A stretch of DNA of 14,488 nucleotides, taken from the NCBI GenBank assembly GCA_964501445.1, contig CAZCSJ010000016.1, forward strand, positions 1 through 14,488, written 5' to 3'. The position numbers and the translations under genes were made by a program. How positions within the stretch are numbered: position 1 is the stretch's first letter; each line of letters opens with the position of its first letter. This stretch comes from CAZCSJ01 sp964501445 (lineage in GTDB: Bacteria > Patescibacteriota > Minisyncoccia > Sungbacterales > HO2-52-23). The notes under the pieces were generated by a model. It made no database searches. It saw nothing but the letters and a program-made list of their open reading frames with translations, and was not told the DNA's origin. Positions 6,255 through 13,694 of the stretch are shown one piece after another.

Positions 6255-6991
6255 ATGCAGATTAAAAATCTGTTTCGCGGGCGTATCTCGCCGTCGCTTC
6301 TGGTCGTAGCGGTGGTGTTGGGCATGGCCCTTGCGATGGCCGCCTCTGTGGTGGCAACCACCGTAGGAACCAATGTCACGGTGAGCGGGACAGTGGCGGC
6401 GAGCGCTACCACCGGTTCCTCATCGGTTACCCATGCCTTTGGCGTAGGTACCTCAACGCCCGGCATATACTTCTCAGTGGGAGGGGCAGGTACTGATACC
6501 ACGGGTCATGGCTATTTCACTGGTGGCGTGGGGATAGGGAGATCCACCACCACATCCGGGAATCTTGAACTTACAGGAAGCGCATACGTATCGGGAGATC
6601 TGTCTGTCACCGATGATCTTCTCGTCGCGAGCGGTCTTGGCGTAGGTGTGGGGACGACCACTACGGGTACGATAGAAAACACCGCAAATACCCTTTTGGG
6701 CGACGCAGCCGCTGACCTTGTGATGTTGAATGCCGCTTCGGTGATCTACAACAATGCCGGCACCACCACTATTCTTGCTGCAAGCGAGAAAGCGTGGTCT
6801 ATTGCAACTTCTTCGGCAAATATCCCATTTCTCCGTTACAACACTTCCAGTTACCGCATTGGGCTTGGCACCACCACACCAGGGGCAACCCTCTCGGTGG
6901 TGGGTGACATCTACGCACTCAATGGCTTGGGCGTGGGGCTTGCCACCACATCTGTTGGTGCGATCCAAAACTCCGGCAACACCCTCTTGGG
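6255..6991 (+). CDS. Secreted fibre-like repeat protein, N-terminal part (cut by assembly gap)
   Basis: About 245 residues before the Ns. The N terminus (MQIKNLFRGR, then a hydrophobic stretch at 12-33) is a signal peptide or membrane anchor. The sequence that follows is Gly/Thr/Ser/Val-rich and beta-prone, with the motif GLGTTTPGATLSVVGDIY typical of stalk-like fibre proteins, including many phage tail fibres. The first 97-residue repeat spans residues 131-227 and the second begins at 228. No Shine-Dalgarno sequence precedes the ATG. It should be continuous with the CDS fragment at 7092-8296: both encode the same repeat, and their differing frames are explained by a true gap length that is not 100. 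Joined directly through the 55-bp overlap, the whole protein would have 628 residues, plus 97 for each hidden unit. A role as an adhesin or surface stalk is inferred. Confidence 0.8.
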
Positions 6992-7963
6992 NNNNNNNNN
7001 NNNNNNNNNNNNNNNNNNNNNNNNNNNNNNNNNNNNNNNNNNNNNNNNNNNNNNNNNNNNNNNNNNNNNNNNNNNNNNNNNNNNNNNNNNNGGCTTGCCA
7101 CCACATCTGTTGGTGCGATCCAAAACTCCGGCAACACCCTCTTGGGTGATGCGGCAGCGGACTTTGTGTCGCTCAATGCGGCCTCGCTTATATATAACAA
7201 TGCCGGCACCACAACGCTTGTTGCCGCAAGCGAGAAAGCATGGTCTGTCGCAACCACATCAGCCAGTATCCCATTTCTGCGCTATGACACTTCGGCATAC
7301 CGCATTGGTCTTGGCACCACCACACCGGGTGCGACCTTGTCGGTTCAGGGCGACGCGTATATCCTGAATGGTCTGGGCGTGGGGCTTGCCACCACATCTG
7401 TTGGTGCGATCCAAAACTCCGGCAACACCCTCTTGGGCGATGCGGCAGGGGACTTTGTGGCGTTAAATGCCGCCTCTCTTATCTTGAACAATGCCGGTAC
7501 CACCACACTTGTTGCCGCAAGCGAGAAAGCGTGGAGTATTGCAACCACATCAGCCAGTATCCCATTTGTGCGCTATGATACTTCGGCATACCGGGTTGGT
7601 ATTGGTACGACCACACCGGGCGCAACCTTCTCGGTTCAGGGCGACGCGTATATCCTGAACGGCTTTGGTGTCGGTCTTGCAACCACTGCGGTGGGCGCGA
7701 TCCAAAACTCCGGCAACACCCTCTTGGGTGATGCGGCAGGGGACTTTGTGGCGATAAATGCCGCCTCTCTTATACACAACAACGCGGGTACCACGACTTT
7801 GGTGGCTGCAAATGCAAATTCGTGGAATGTTGCCACAACTTCAGCAAATATCCCGTTCGTGAAATACGACACCACTAACTATCGTATCGGTATCAGCACG
7901 ACTGCCCCCGCACACACGTTGTCGGTCGCAGGTCAGGGTTACTTCTCGCAAGCATTGAGTGTG
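6645..7963 (+). repeat. Tandem array of 291-bp (97-residue) units
   Basis: Equivalent codons recur at 6645, 6936, 7091, 7382 and 7673. The intervals on either side of the gap are exactly 291 bp, so the protein period is 97 residues. Units 2 to 4 share long identical stretches, including a 55-bp block starting GGCTTGCCACC, whereas the first unit and the end of the last unit have diverged. The pattern indicates recent duplication or gene conversion within the array. The copy number is unresolved because of the Ns. Confidence 0.9.
6992..7091. other. Assembly gap (100 Ns) inside the repeat array
   Basis: The 55 bases before the Ns (6937-6991) are identical to the 55 bases after them (7092-7146). 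This is what two contigs sharing an assembly k-mer at a repeat would show. One hundred Ns is a customary placeholder, so the true distance is unknown. Confidence 0.95.
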
Positions 7964-8296
7964 GGTACCAATGGCACCCGGATGACGCAAATCAACACTG
8001 CATGGATTGATTGCGGGCCGCTGAATGCCGCAAACTTCCCCGCTTCCACCACCATGTCTCTCTATTGTTATGGGGATTCTGGCGTTCCGCAGGGGCATGC
8101 GGCAAACGACAAGATATGGCTTACCGGATCGAGCACGATTCCGACCACTGCCAATGAACCTTGGTATTACTATACTGGTGAAGCATCTTCTACGGGGGCA
8201 CGTACTATTCAAGTAGAGATATATAATGCATCAGGACGTGCATTGACCCAAGCAAACGTCGGCACTACCTCGTGGCAGCTCCTCTTGATCAAGTAA
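7092..8296 (+). CDS. Secreted fibre-like repeat protein, C-terminal part (cut by assembly gap)
   Basis: About 400 residues, open at the left edge because of the Ns; the first full codon is at 7094. It holds two complete 97-residue repeats and a last diverging one, each with the parts GATLSVQGDAYILNG, GVGLATT, IQNSGNTLLGDAA, NNAGTTTLVAASEKAW and ATTSASIPF. A distinct C-terminal domain of about 105 residues follows, with two cysteines (WIDCGP and LYCYGD), WLTGSSTIP and NEPWYYYTG, ending in WQLLLIK. This domain may be the fibre tip, but I do not recognise it. It has no separate signal peptide or start, which supports its being the rest of the gene begun at 6255. The next gene starts 23 nt after its stop, so an operon is likely. 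Confidence 0.8.
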
Positions 8297-8319
8297 CGCG
8301 CCTCCTTACAAACCCAATC

Positions 8320-9312
8320 ATGAAAAAACTCATAGCACTCATTACATTCCTGGTGCTGCCGATTGGGGTATTGGCTGCAAACGAGGTTACGGTACAGCAG
8401 GATACGACTCTTGAACTTCCGAATGACAGTTCGACCTATACGATGAAATCGGGCTCCCAGTATGATTCCATGTCAGTGGGCGGTTCAACCTTTACCTTTT
8501 CTCTTTCGCAGGGCGGACGCGTGACGTTGCGTTCCGGTGACCGGAAAAAATTCGACAACACTGCGGCCTCCCCCGTAACCGTGAGCTTGGACTGTAATGC
8601 ATCGGATTCATCAATTACCCTCGCGATCGATCCTCCCTTTACCACAACCTCGGTCAATGTGACCCCTACAGGCACCTGCGGTGCGGGTAGCGGCGGTGCG
8701 GGCGGCGGCGGAGGTGGAGGCGGCGGAGGCGGTTCTTCATCGTATACGCCCTTAACCCAGCCCCCTCCGGCTCAAACCGTTGATAAAGTAGCGCTTCTGA
8801 AACAGCAGATCACAGAAACCCAGAAAAAAATTCTTGAGCGCCTCGCGCAAACCAAGGCCTCTCCCCGGGCGATAGCTGCCGTGAGCACGGCATTCTCCCG
8901 CGACTTGAATCCCGGCGCGCGCAGCGATGATGTGCGGCGTCTCCAACAGATTCTTGCGTCGGATAAAACTCTGTATCCCGACGGCACCGTATCAGGATTT
9001 TTCGGAGCGCTCACGCGCGCGGCAGTGCTCAAATTTCAGTTGAAGTACGGGGTGGTGAAGAGCGCGTCTGAATTGGGCGCAGGCCGCGTGGGTCCGAAGA
9101 CCCGAGCGAAACTAAATGAGGTTTTTGCAGCCGCCGCGCCTCAAGCCCCTGCGGCAGTATCCGCGCCCGCGACACCAAAGACAACCGCTCCGGCAGCAGT
9201 CAGCAAGTCGCAGGTATCTGCGATCCAGGAGCAGATAAAGGCAATTCAGGCAAAACTGATCCAGGCGCAGATCAAAGCGATTCAGGAGAAGCTTAACTCT
9301 CTCAAGAAATAA
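8320..9312 (+). CDS. Secreted peptidoglycan-binding protein with coiled-coil tail
   Basis: 330 residues, starting at the ATG that gives a clean signal peptide (MKKLIALITFLVLPIGVLA|A); the in-frame start 48 nt earlier lies inside the preceding gene. Residues 21-120 are beta-prone with two cysteines (C92, C120) that could pair. A glycine run (about 121-140) links to a coiled coil at 153-177. Residues 192-269 form a peptidoglycan-binding-1 domain: SDDVRRLQQIL, GFFGALTRAAVLKFQ, GRVGPKTRAKLNEV. An Ala/Pro linker leads to a C-terminal coiled coil (297-330) ending IQEKLNSLKK. The product likely sits on the cell wall and presents two protein-docking surfaces. No hydrolase domain is present. Its C-terminal motif recurs in the next gene, which begins 15 nt after this one ends. 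No Shine-Dalgarno sequence precedes the start. Confidence 0.9.
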   Translation: MKKLIALITFLVLPIGVLAANEVTVQQDTTLELPNDSSTYTMKSGSQYDSMSVGGSTFTFSLSQGGRVTLRSGDRKKFDNTAASPVTVSLDCNASDSSITLAIDPPFTTTSVNVTPTGTCGAGSGGAGGGGGGGGGGGSSSYTPLTQPPPAQTVDKVALLKQQITETQKKILERLAQTKASPRAIAAVSTAFSRDLNPGARSDDVRRLQQILASDKTLYPDGTVSGFFGALTRAAVLKFQLKYGVVKSASELGAGRVGPKTRAKLNEVFAAAAPQAPAAVSAPATPKTTAPAAVSKSQVSAIQEQIKAIQAKLIQAQIKAIQEKLNSLKK

Positions 9313-9327
9313 CAGAGAACTACTACG

Positions 9328-9999
9328 ATGAAACACAATCGCCTCGCATTCCTGCTTTTGACGCTCGCGCTCCTCACGTTAGTTTCCGTTTCGGTGCAAT
9401 CCGGTTTTGCAACTGCGTCAATCCAGGAACAGCTTCGGTCCGTACAGCTCAAATTGATAGGAGAGAAAATAAAACTACTGCAGGAAAAAATTCTTGAAGT
9501 GGGCAAGCCAAAGCCCAAAGTAGCGGAAACGATGTCGCGGGAGGAACTCGCAAAGAGCTTGGAAGCGCAGATTGCCGCTCTCCAGGATGTGGTGGCATCG
9601 CTCAAGCCAAAGGCGATTGAGGAGGAAACCGCCCGCATTGAGCGCCGGATCGGCGAGATCAATCAAGAGATTGAAACTGCGGCAGGGGAGCGGTTGCTTG
9701 AGCTCCAAAAGGAGATGGAAGGACTTCTCGCTGACTACGGGCGTTTGCAGGGCGAGGTCAGAGCCGCGCTTGATAGATCTCTCCAATACCGTCAGGCGCT
9801 CCTTCTCCAAGAGCAGGCGCGGGCGTTGAAGCTCCAGGTTGAAAAGGCCAAGACCGCGCCAAAGCCCGCTTCTGCAACCCAACCACAAAAGACCGTTGAT
9901 GTGTCTGCAATTAAGGCAGAACTTGAGAAAGCAAAATTGAAGCTCCTCCAGACGCAGGCCGCAGCAATTCAGGAAAAAATCAACGCCTTGAAAAAGTAA
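9328..9999 (+). CDS. Secreted all-coiled-coil protein
   Basis: 223 residues. A signal peptide occupies residues 1-30 (cleavage-like FATA|SI). The rest is Glu/Lys/Gln/Leu-rich heptad-like sequence: one segment at 31-57, a long one at about 70-175 (REELAKSLEAQIAALQDVV, then IEEETARIERRIGEINQEIE), a Lys/Pro/Ala linker, and a final helix at 195-223 ending IQEKINALKK. Both the first and last helices align without gaps to the C-terminal helix of the preceding protein, so the two products may bind each other through matched coiled coils. There is no enzymatic motif and no wall-binding domain of its own. It probably acts as a spacer or scaffold outside the membrane. It is the third gene of the likely operon that starts at 6255, and a terminator-like hairpin follows. 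Confidence 0.85.
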   Translation: MKHNRLAFLLLTLALLTLVSVSVQSGFATASIQEQLRSVQLKLIGEKIKLLQEKILEVGKPKPKVAETMSREELAKSLEAQIAALQDVVASLKPKAIEEETARIERRIGEINQEIETAAGERLLELQKEMEGLLADYGRLQGEVRAALDRSLQYRQALLLQEQARALKLQVEKAKTAPKPASATQPQKTVDVSAIKAELEKAKLKLLQTQAAAIQEKINALKK

Positions 10000-10017
10000 G
10001 TTTTGGTATAGATGCCA

Positions 10018-10056
10018 GATACACCTCCAATATACATTGGGGGTGTATCGTTTGTT
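10018..10056 (+). terminator. Probable terminator hairpin after the coiled-coil gene
   Basis: GATACACCTCCAAT (10018-10031) pairs with 10036-10049 over 14 positions (one G-U) around an ATAC loop. The downstream tract GTTTGTT is only moderately T-rich, so termination may be partial. Confidence 0.6.
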
Positions 10057-10060
10057 CCTG

Positions 10061-10080
10061 ATGCGGTATACTTACCGCAT
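10061..10080 (+). promoter_or_regulatory. Perfect palindrome overlapping a -10-like element
   Basis: ATGCGGTA (10061-10068) and TACCGCAT (10073-10080) are exact complements separated by TACT. The sequence TATACT (10067-10072) inside it resembles a -10 box and would start transcription a few bases before the ATG at 10087. No good -35 box is visible. The arrangement suits an operator for a dimeric regulator, but a small hairpin is equally possible. Confidence 0.4.
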
Positions 10081-10086
10081 ACTCCT

Positions 10087-11076
10087 ATGATTCGCTACTT
10101 CGTTTTTCTTTTTGGGGCGGCACTTCTTATGTATCCCTTTGCGACCTGGGCTGCAGGATTTGAGCGTAATCTTTCTTTTGGGCTTCGCGGCGATGCCGAT
10201 GTCGTGCGCCTCCAGCAGTTTCTCCAAGGTGAGAAATTATATGGAGGGCCGGCAAACGGCAATTTCTTTTCGCTCACCCGCGCGGCAGTCGTCCGGTTTC
10301 AGGAACGCGAAGGGATACGGCCTGTTACGGGATTTGTCGGTCCTCTCACTCGTGCACGCCTCGCCGCGCTTGCGCAAGGGGGCGTGGGTGTAAATCTCGC
10401 AGAAGCGCTCCGGAAGCAAATCGAGGAGTTGACCGCGCGTCTTCTCGCCCTCCAGGCAAAACTCCGTGAAGAGCAAGCGACCTCTGTCGCCATCGTATCG
10501 TCCGAAGCGACGACATCTCTTCCTGTTTCAGCCACCGTGACTTCTTCTCCGGAAACGGTGTCTATTGCAACCACAACTCCGCCAGTTGGCGGATTAAGCG
10601 AGTCGGCTGCGGTGAAAGCCCGTGAAGTGCAATTTGCCGGTGAGGGAGCGCAGGTGTTATCGGATGCGAACCCCTTCAAAATCGGAGAGTTTAGCGTAGA
10701 AAATGGATACGACAAGGAGGCGGTTTTCACGCGACTGGAAACGGAGGTTCTCGATCTTCTTGACTCTCCCGCGAATAGGAATCGTCGTGTGTTGGTACTT
10801 ATTCGTGAGGGAACGACTACCGCGGGAACACTCCTAAGTGAGACCGCGTATACGTTTCATCGTTTGTCCCAATCGGACGATCCATTTCTTGACGTGGTGG
10901 ATCTGCCGTTTAGCGTGACTTTGAAACCCAGAGAGAAAAAAACGTTCAGCATGTGGTTTGAACTTTTGCGTTCTGCGCGTGGCGGCACGCTTGAGATCCG
11001 GATGTCCAAGGCCTTTTTGGTAGAAACAGTGCCGTATACCGGTCTGTTTCGCTTCGTACTCAAGGGATCAGAGTGA
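10087..11076 (+). CDS. Secreted peptidoglycan-binding protein with C-terminal beta domain
   Basis: 329 residues from the ATG at 10087. A longer frame back to 10012 would cross the terminator and palindrome and bury the signal peptide, so it was rejected. Signal peptide 1-23 (FATWAA|G). Residues 27-95 form a peptidoglycan-binding-1 domain directly at the mature N terminus: RLQQFLQGEKLYGG, FFSLTRAAVVRFQ, GFVGPLTRARLAAL. A coiled coil follows at 104-130 (LRKQIEELTARLLALQAKL), then a Ser/Thr/Pro linker to about 172. Residues 173-329 are a beta-prone domain that I do not recognise (FKIGEFSVENGY, PFSVTLKPREKKTFSMWFELL); the wording is reminiscent of Ig-like folds. The domain order differs from that of the protein at 8320, showing reuse of the same wall-binding module. 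The next gene begins 9 nt after the stop. Confidence 0.88.
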   Translation: MIRYFVFLFGAALLMYPFATWAAGFERNLSFGLRGDADVVRLQQFLQGEKLYGGPANGNFFSLTRAAVVRFQEREGIRPVTGFVGPLTRARLAALAQGGVGVNLAEALRKQIEELTARLLALQAKLREEQATSVAIVSSEATTSLPVSATVTSSPETVSIATTTPPVGGLSESAAVKAREVQFAGEGAQVLSDANPFKIGEFSVENGYDKEAVFTRLETEVLDLLDSPANRNRRVLVLIREGTTTAGTLLSETAYTFHRLSQSDDPFLDVVDLPFSVTLKPREKKTFSMWFELLRSARGGTLEIRMSKAFLVETVPYTGLFRFVLKGSE

Positions 11077-11085
11077 TATACGGGG

Positions 11086-11955
11086 ATGCTATTCTCTTTA
11101 CGCACGATTTTTATAGGTGTTGCACTACTTCTCCTTGCGGGTGCGGGAGTGTGGTATCGCGATGACGTGTCGCGCCTTCTTTCGTTTGAGCGCACTCCGG
11201 GACGTAACGCTCCCGATGCCACGGGAACGGCACCCATTGGAACGGATATCGCCTCGCCCGCGCCTGTCCTGTCTTCCCGCAGCACTCCGACATCCCCCAC
11301 AGTACCCGCAGAATCTCCGGTGGGGTCTCGCACGCAGTCACTGCCTGCTGCCTATACCGGCCGCGATCCTCAAGAAGTGCGACCTATTGATGATGAGGTG
11401 CGTCTTTTTACCGAAGCGCAAAAAAATAAGATATATCAATCCATTCGAGAAAATGGCAGCGCGGTGAAGGAAAATCCCGGATTCTTTACGGGTTGGATAC
11501 AGCTCGGTGTTATGAAAAAAACGATTGGCGATTTTGAAGGCGCGCGCGACGCATGGGAGTATGCGAGCGTGATCCAACAAAAAAACTCGCTCTCATACGC
11601 CAATCTCGGGGAACTCTATTGGAGGTACCTCCGCGAGTACCCGAAATCAGAGAAAAATTTCCGCACGTCAATTGCAAACAAACCCGAGGATGAAGCGACG
11701 TATGTTTCGCTCGCAGAACTCTACCATTACTCCATGCCAGAAAAGTATAACGCGGCACCCGGGGCGCTTCTTGAAGGCCTTATCGCAATTCCTGAAAACG
11801 GTACCTTGATGCGGCGCCTCGCGTATCTCTATGAACAGCGCAAGGATTATGCGGCAGCGCTCGAGTGGTGGCGGAAAATCGCTGAAAAAAATCTTGATGA
11901 TAGCGAGGTAAGTGGCAAAATAAAAATCTTGGAAACAAAACTTGCAGCACCATGA
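11086..11955 (+). CDS. Membrane-anchored TPR-repeat protein
   Basis: 289 residues. One N-terminal transmembrane segment (about 6-23, IFIGVALLLLAGAGVW) is followed by arginine and aspartate residues, so the rest is probably outside the cytoplasm. A Pro/Ser/Thr/Ala-rich linker (38-100) separates it from a helical region at 104-285 with TPR-like units: GWIQLGVMKKTIGDFEGARD, SYANLGELYWRYLREYPKSE, TYVSLAELYHYSMPEKYNAA and LMRRLAYLYEQRKDYAAALE. TPR arrays bind partner proteins, so this may assemble or tether the surface proteins encoded next to it. It starts 9 nt after the previous stop, with GGGG directly before the ATG, and is probably translated from the same mRNA. The structured element at 11961-12154 begins 5 nt after its stop. 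Confidence 0.85.
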   Translation: MLFSLRTIFIGVALLLLAGAGVWYRDDVSRLLSFERTPGRNAPDATGTAPIGTDIASPAPVLSSRSTPTSPTVPAESPVGSRTQSLPAAYTGRDPQEVRPIDDEVRLFTEAQKNKIYQSIRENGSAVKENPGFFTGWIQLGVMKKTIGDFEGARDAWEYASVIQQKNSLSYANLGELYWRYLREYPKSEKNFRTSIANKPEDEATYVSLAELYHYSMPEKYNAAPGALLEGLIAIPENGTLMRRLAYLYEQRKDYAAALEWWRKIAEKNLDDSEVSGKIKILETKLAAP

Positions 11956-11960
11956 TAAAG

Positions 11961-12154
11961 AAAAACAGGAGGCCATGCGTGTTGAGCGGGTTGGAGGCCG
12001 ACCCTGTAGTAGAGCAAAGCTCACTACAGGGCAGGGCGGCAAAGAGCGCTTGCCCCGTAGCATCCCGAAGGGATTGGTATGGGGAGGCCGACCATCCAGC
12101 GAGAATCCTCGCTGGGGATTCGAGTGTAGCGAAAACGCATGGCCTCCTGTTTTT
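11961..12154. repeat. 194-bp structured element with perfect 20-bp terminal inverted repeats
   Basis: AAAAACAGGAGGCCATGCGT (11961-11980) is the exact reverse complement of 12135-12154. Inside are four further hairpins: 12002-12031 (CCCTGTAGT stem with an inner GAGC/GCTC pair), an imperfect one near 12033-12056, ATCCC-GAA-GGGAT at 12062-12074, and CCAGCGAG-AATC-CTCGCTGG at 12096-12115. GGAGGCCGACC occurs twice as a direct repeat (11993-12003 and 12083-12093). No transposase gene or clear target duplication is seen. It could be a MITE-like insertion, a structured RNA or an elaborate bidirectional terminator; the outer arms end in A5/T5 and so look terminator-like in both directions. Confidence 0.8.
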
Positions 12155-12157
12155 GGT

Positions 12158-13666
12158 ATGAGTTTTCGTTTCCTATTTTTTGTTTTTCTTCTCCTCCCGT
12201 TTCCGGTTTTCGGGGCGGGAGTTGTGTTGAATGAAGTGATGTTTGACCCTGCGGGTACGGATACGGGGCTTGAATGGGTGGAACTCTACAATGCCGGAGA
12301 CGCACCCCAAGATTTCTCCGGCTGGCAGCTCTATCCCGATGGCATCGGGTACTTTACGTTTCCGCAGGGATTTATGCTTGCGGCAAAACAATTTCTGGTG
12401 GTGCATCTTCGCACATCCGGCGCGAATTCTGCAACCGATCTCTATCACAGCGCGGCATCCGGCAACATGGGCAATACATCAGGGTCGGTGGCGCTCTTTT
12501 CCAAAGAGCCGCGCGGAAAAGATACGTTGCAAAGTTTCATCCAGTGGGGGAGAGGAGGCGAGACGTGGGAGTCGGATGCGTCGGACGCTGTCATTTGGAC
12601 AAAAGGTACGTTTGTGGATGTATCGGGGTTTGCGGAGGGGAAGTCAATAGGGCTTTCCGCAGACGGAGTGGCGTCGGGAGGAGCTGGCGCATGGCGGATC
12701 ATAGCGTCCCCCACGCCGGGTGGAGGGAACGGCGGATCTGCGGTCTTAGGGTCGTCGCCAGCGCCGATCACTCCTATCCAATCAAGCGCTTCCCCGTCCG
12801 CATCGGCGCAATCGTCGGTTGCGACTCTTCCGTTCCCGACACTTCTGGCAGAAGCAGGGAGCGATATCACGGTTGCGGCAGGTTCTCTCGTGGAATTTAC
12901 GGGTGCCGCAATCCTTGATGGGAAGCCGCTCATTGATGGCACGCGATTCTGGTGGAATTTCGGGGACGGCGCGTCGCGCGAGGGGCGGGTGGTTTCTCAC
13001 ACATTCACGATCCCGGGCATCTATACCGTGGGTCTCCATGTGTCAAATATAATCTATGCGGCGTCCGACTACCTTGCGGTAACGGTTCTCCCGAGTGCGG
13101 TGTCGCTCCCCCAAGCGGTATCCGGAAGGGAGGGGTTTGTCGTTATACGAAATAGCTCCGTCGCCACTCTTGATATTGGCGAATGGATACTGGAAGACGG
13201 CGCGGGTAAGCGCTTTGTCATTCCCTCACGGACGAAAATCGGTGTGGGGCTGGAGAGCGCGTTTCCGAATGCAGTGACCGGGCTTCTTGGCGCGGCGTCC
13301 TCCACTCCGTTTGTAGTACTCGCGTATCCCAATGGAGTGCGGGCGGCAGTATTTGAGAACACAACGGCTATTGCCTCCGTTGCCCCCGCGTCTCCGCTCG
13401 TGGGAAAAGAGGGGAAGAAAGGAGTTTCGTCTCCGGCGATTTCGGAAGTAGCACAAAAATTCTCCTTGAGTACTTTGACGGCAGAGGGAGTGCCCGCAGG
13501 GACCCAAGAAACCGCGGCGCTTGCTCGTGAGCAAACGCCAACGGAGGACATCGGCGGACTTGCCGCACTTCCGTTTGCCTCGCCTCCGTCACTTTTTCTT
13601 GCCGCGGCGGCGTTAATGAGTGTGTGCGGCGCGTTTGGATTTCTTCTCGTGCGGAGGCGCATGTGA
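12158..13666 (+). CDS. Lamin-tail and PKD domain surface protein with C-terminal anchor
   Basis: 502 residues from the ATG at 12158, which gives a signal peptide (1-19, FLLLPFPVFG|A). The longer frame from 11942 reads through the inverted-repeat element and was rejected. Residues 21-170 match the lamin-tail domain pattern: VVLNEVMFDP, GLEWVELYNAGD, DFSGWQLYP. A Ser/Pro/Ala linker follows. Residues 231-312 form a PKD domain: FWWNFGDGAS and VVSHTFTIPGIYTVGLHV. Residues 323-415 resemble a second, weaker lamin-tail-like unit (GREGFVVIRNSS, GEWILEDGAGKRFVIP). After a low-complexity stretch, residues 477-497 are a transmembrane segment ending in RRRM. The protein is probably exported and held in the membrane by its C terminus. 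The ATG has no Shine-Dalgarno sequence and lies 3 nt after the inverted-repeat element. Confidence 0.88.
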   Translation: MSFRFLFFVFLLLPFPVFGAGVVLNEVMFDPAGTDTGLEWVELYNAGDAPQDFSGWQLYPDGIGYFTFPQGFMLAAKQFLVVHLRTSGANSATDLYHSAASGNMGNTSGSVALFSKEPRGKDTLQSFIQWGRGGETWESDASDAVIWTKGTFVDVSGFAEGKSIGLSADGVASGGAGAWRIIASPTPGGGNGGSAVLGSSPAPITPIQSSASPSASAQSSVATLPFPTLLAEAGSDITVAAGSLVEFTGAAILDGKPLIDGTRFWWNFGDGASREGRVVSHTFTIPGIYTVGLHVSNIIYAASDYLAVTVLPSAVSLPQAVSGREGFVVIRNSSVATLDIGEWILEDGAGKRFVIPSRTKIGVGLESAFPNAVTGLLGAASSTPFVVLAYPNGVRAAVFENTTAIASVAPASPLVGKEGKKGVSSPAISEVAQKFSLSTLTAEGVPAGTQETAALAREQTPTEDIGGLAALPFASPPSLFLAAAALMSVCGAFGFLLVRRRM

Positions 13667-13694
13667 AGAGTGAGAGTTCGGTACGCTTACTTAC

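Noticed and set aside
7142..7367. Frameshift or pseudogene in the fibre-like gene
   Set aside because: The frame change coincides with the Ns, and the repeat period predicts a true gap length that restores the frame.
6645..7963. CRISPR array
   Set aside because: The repeats are 291 bp, continuous and protein-coding, with no short repeat-spacer pattern.
8301..8308. CCTCCTTA, identical to the usual anti-Shine-Dalgarno sequence, in the 23-nt gap before the gene at 8320
   Set aside because: An eight-base match in a short spacer can be chance, and no rRNA sequence surrounds it.
10012..10086. In-frame extension of the peptidoglycan-binding gene upstream to 10012
   Set aside because: The added stretch is the terminator hairpin and palindrome, and the signal peptide starts cleanly at 10087.
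11942..12157. In-frame extension of the lamin-tail gene upstream to 11942
   Set aside because: It overlaps the TPR gene's end, reads through the inverted-repeat element, and would bury a good signal peptide at residue 73.
12274..12918. Plus-strand ORF of 214 codons in another frame of the lamin-tail gene
   Set aside because: Arg/Gly/His-rich shadow sequence with no domain, fully inside a recognised protein.
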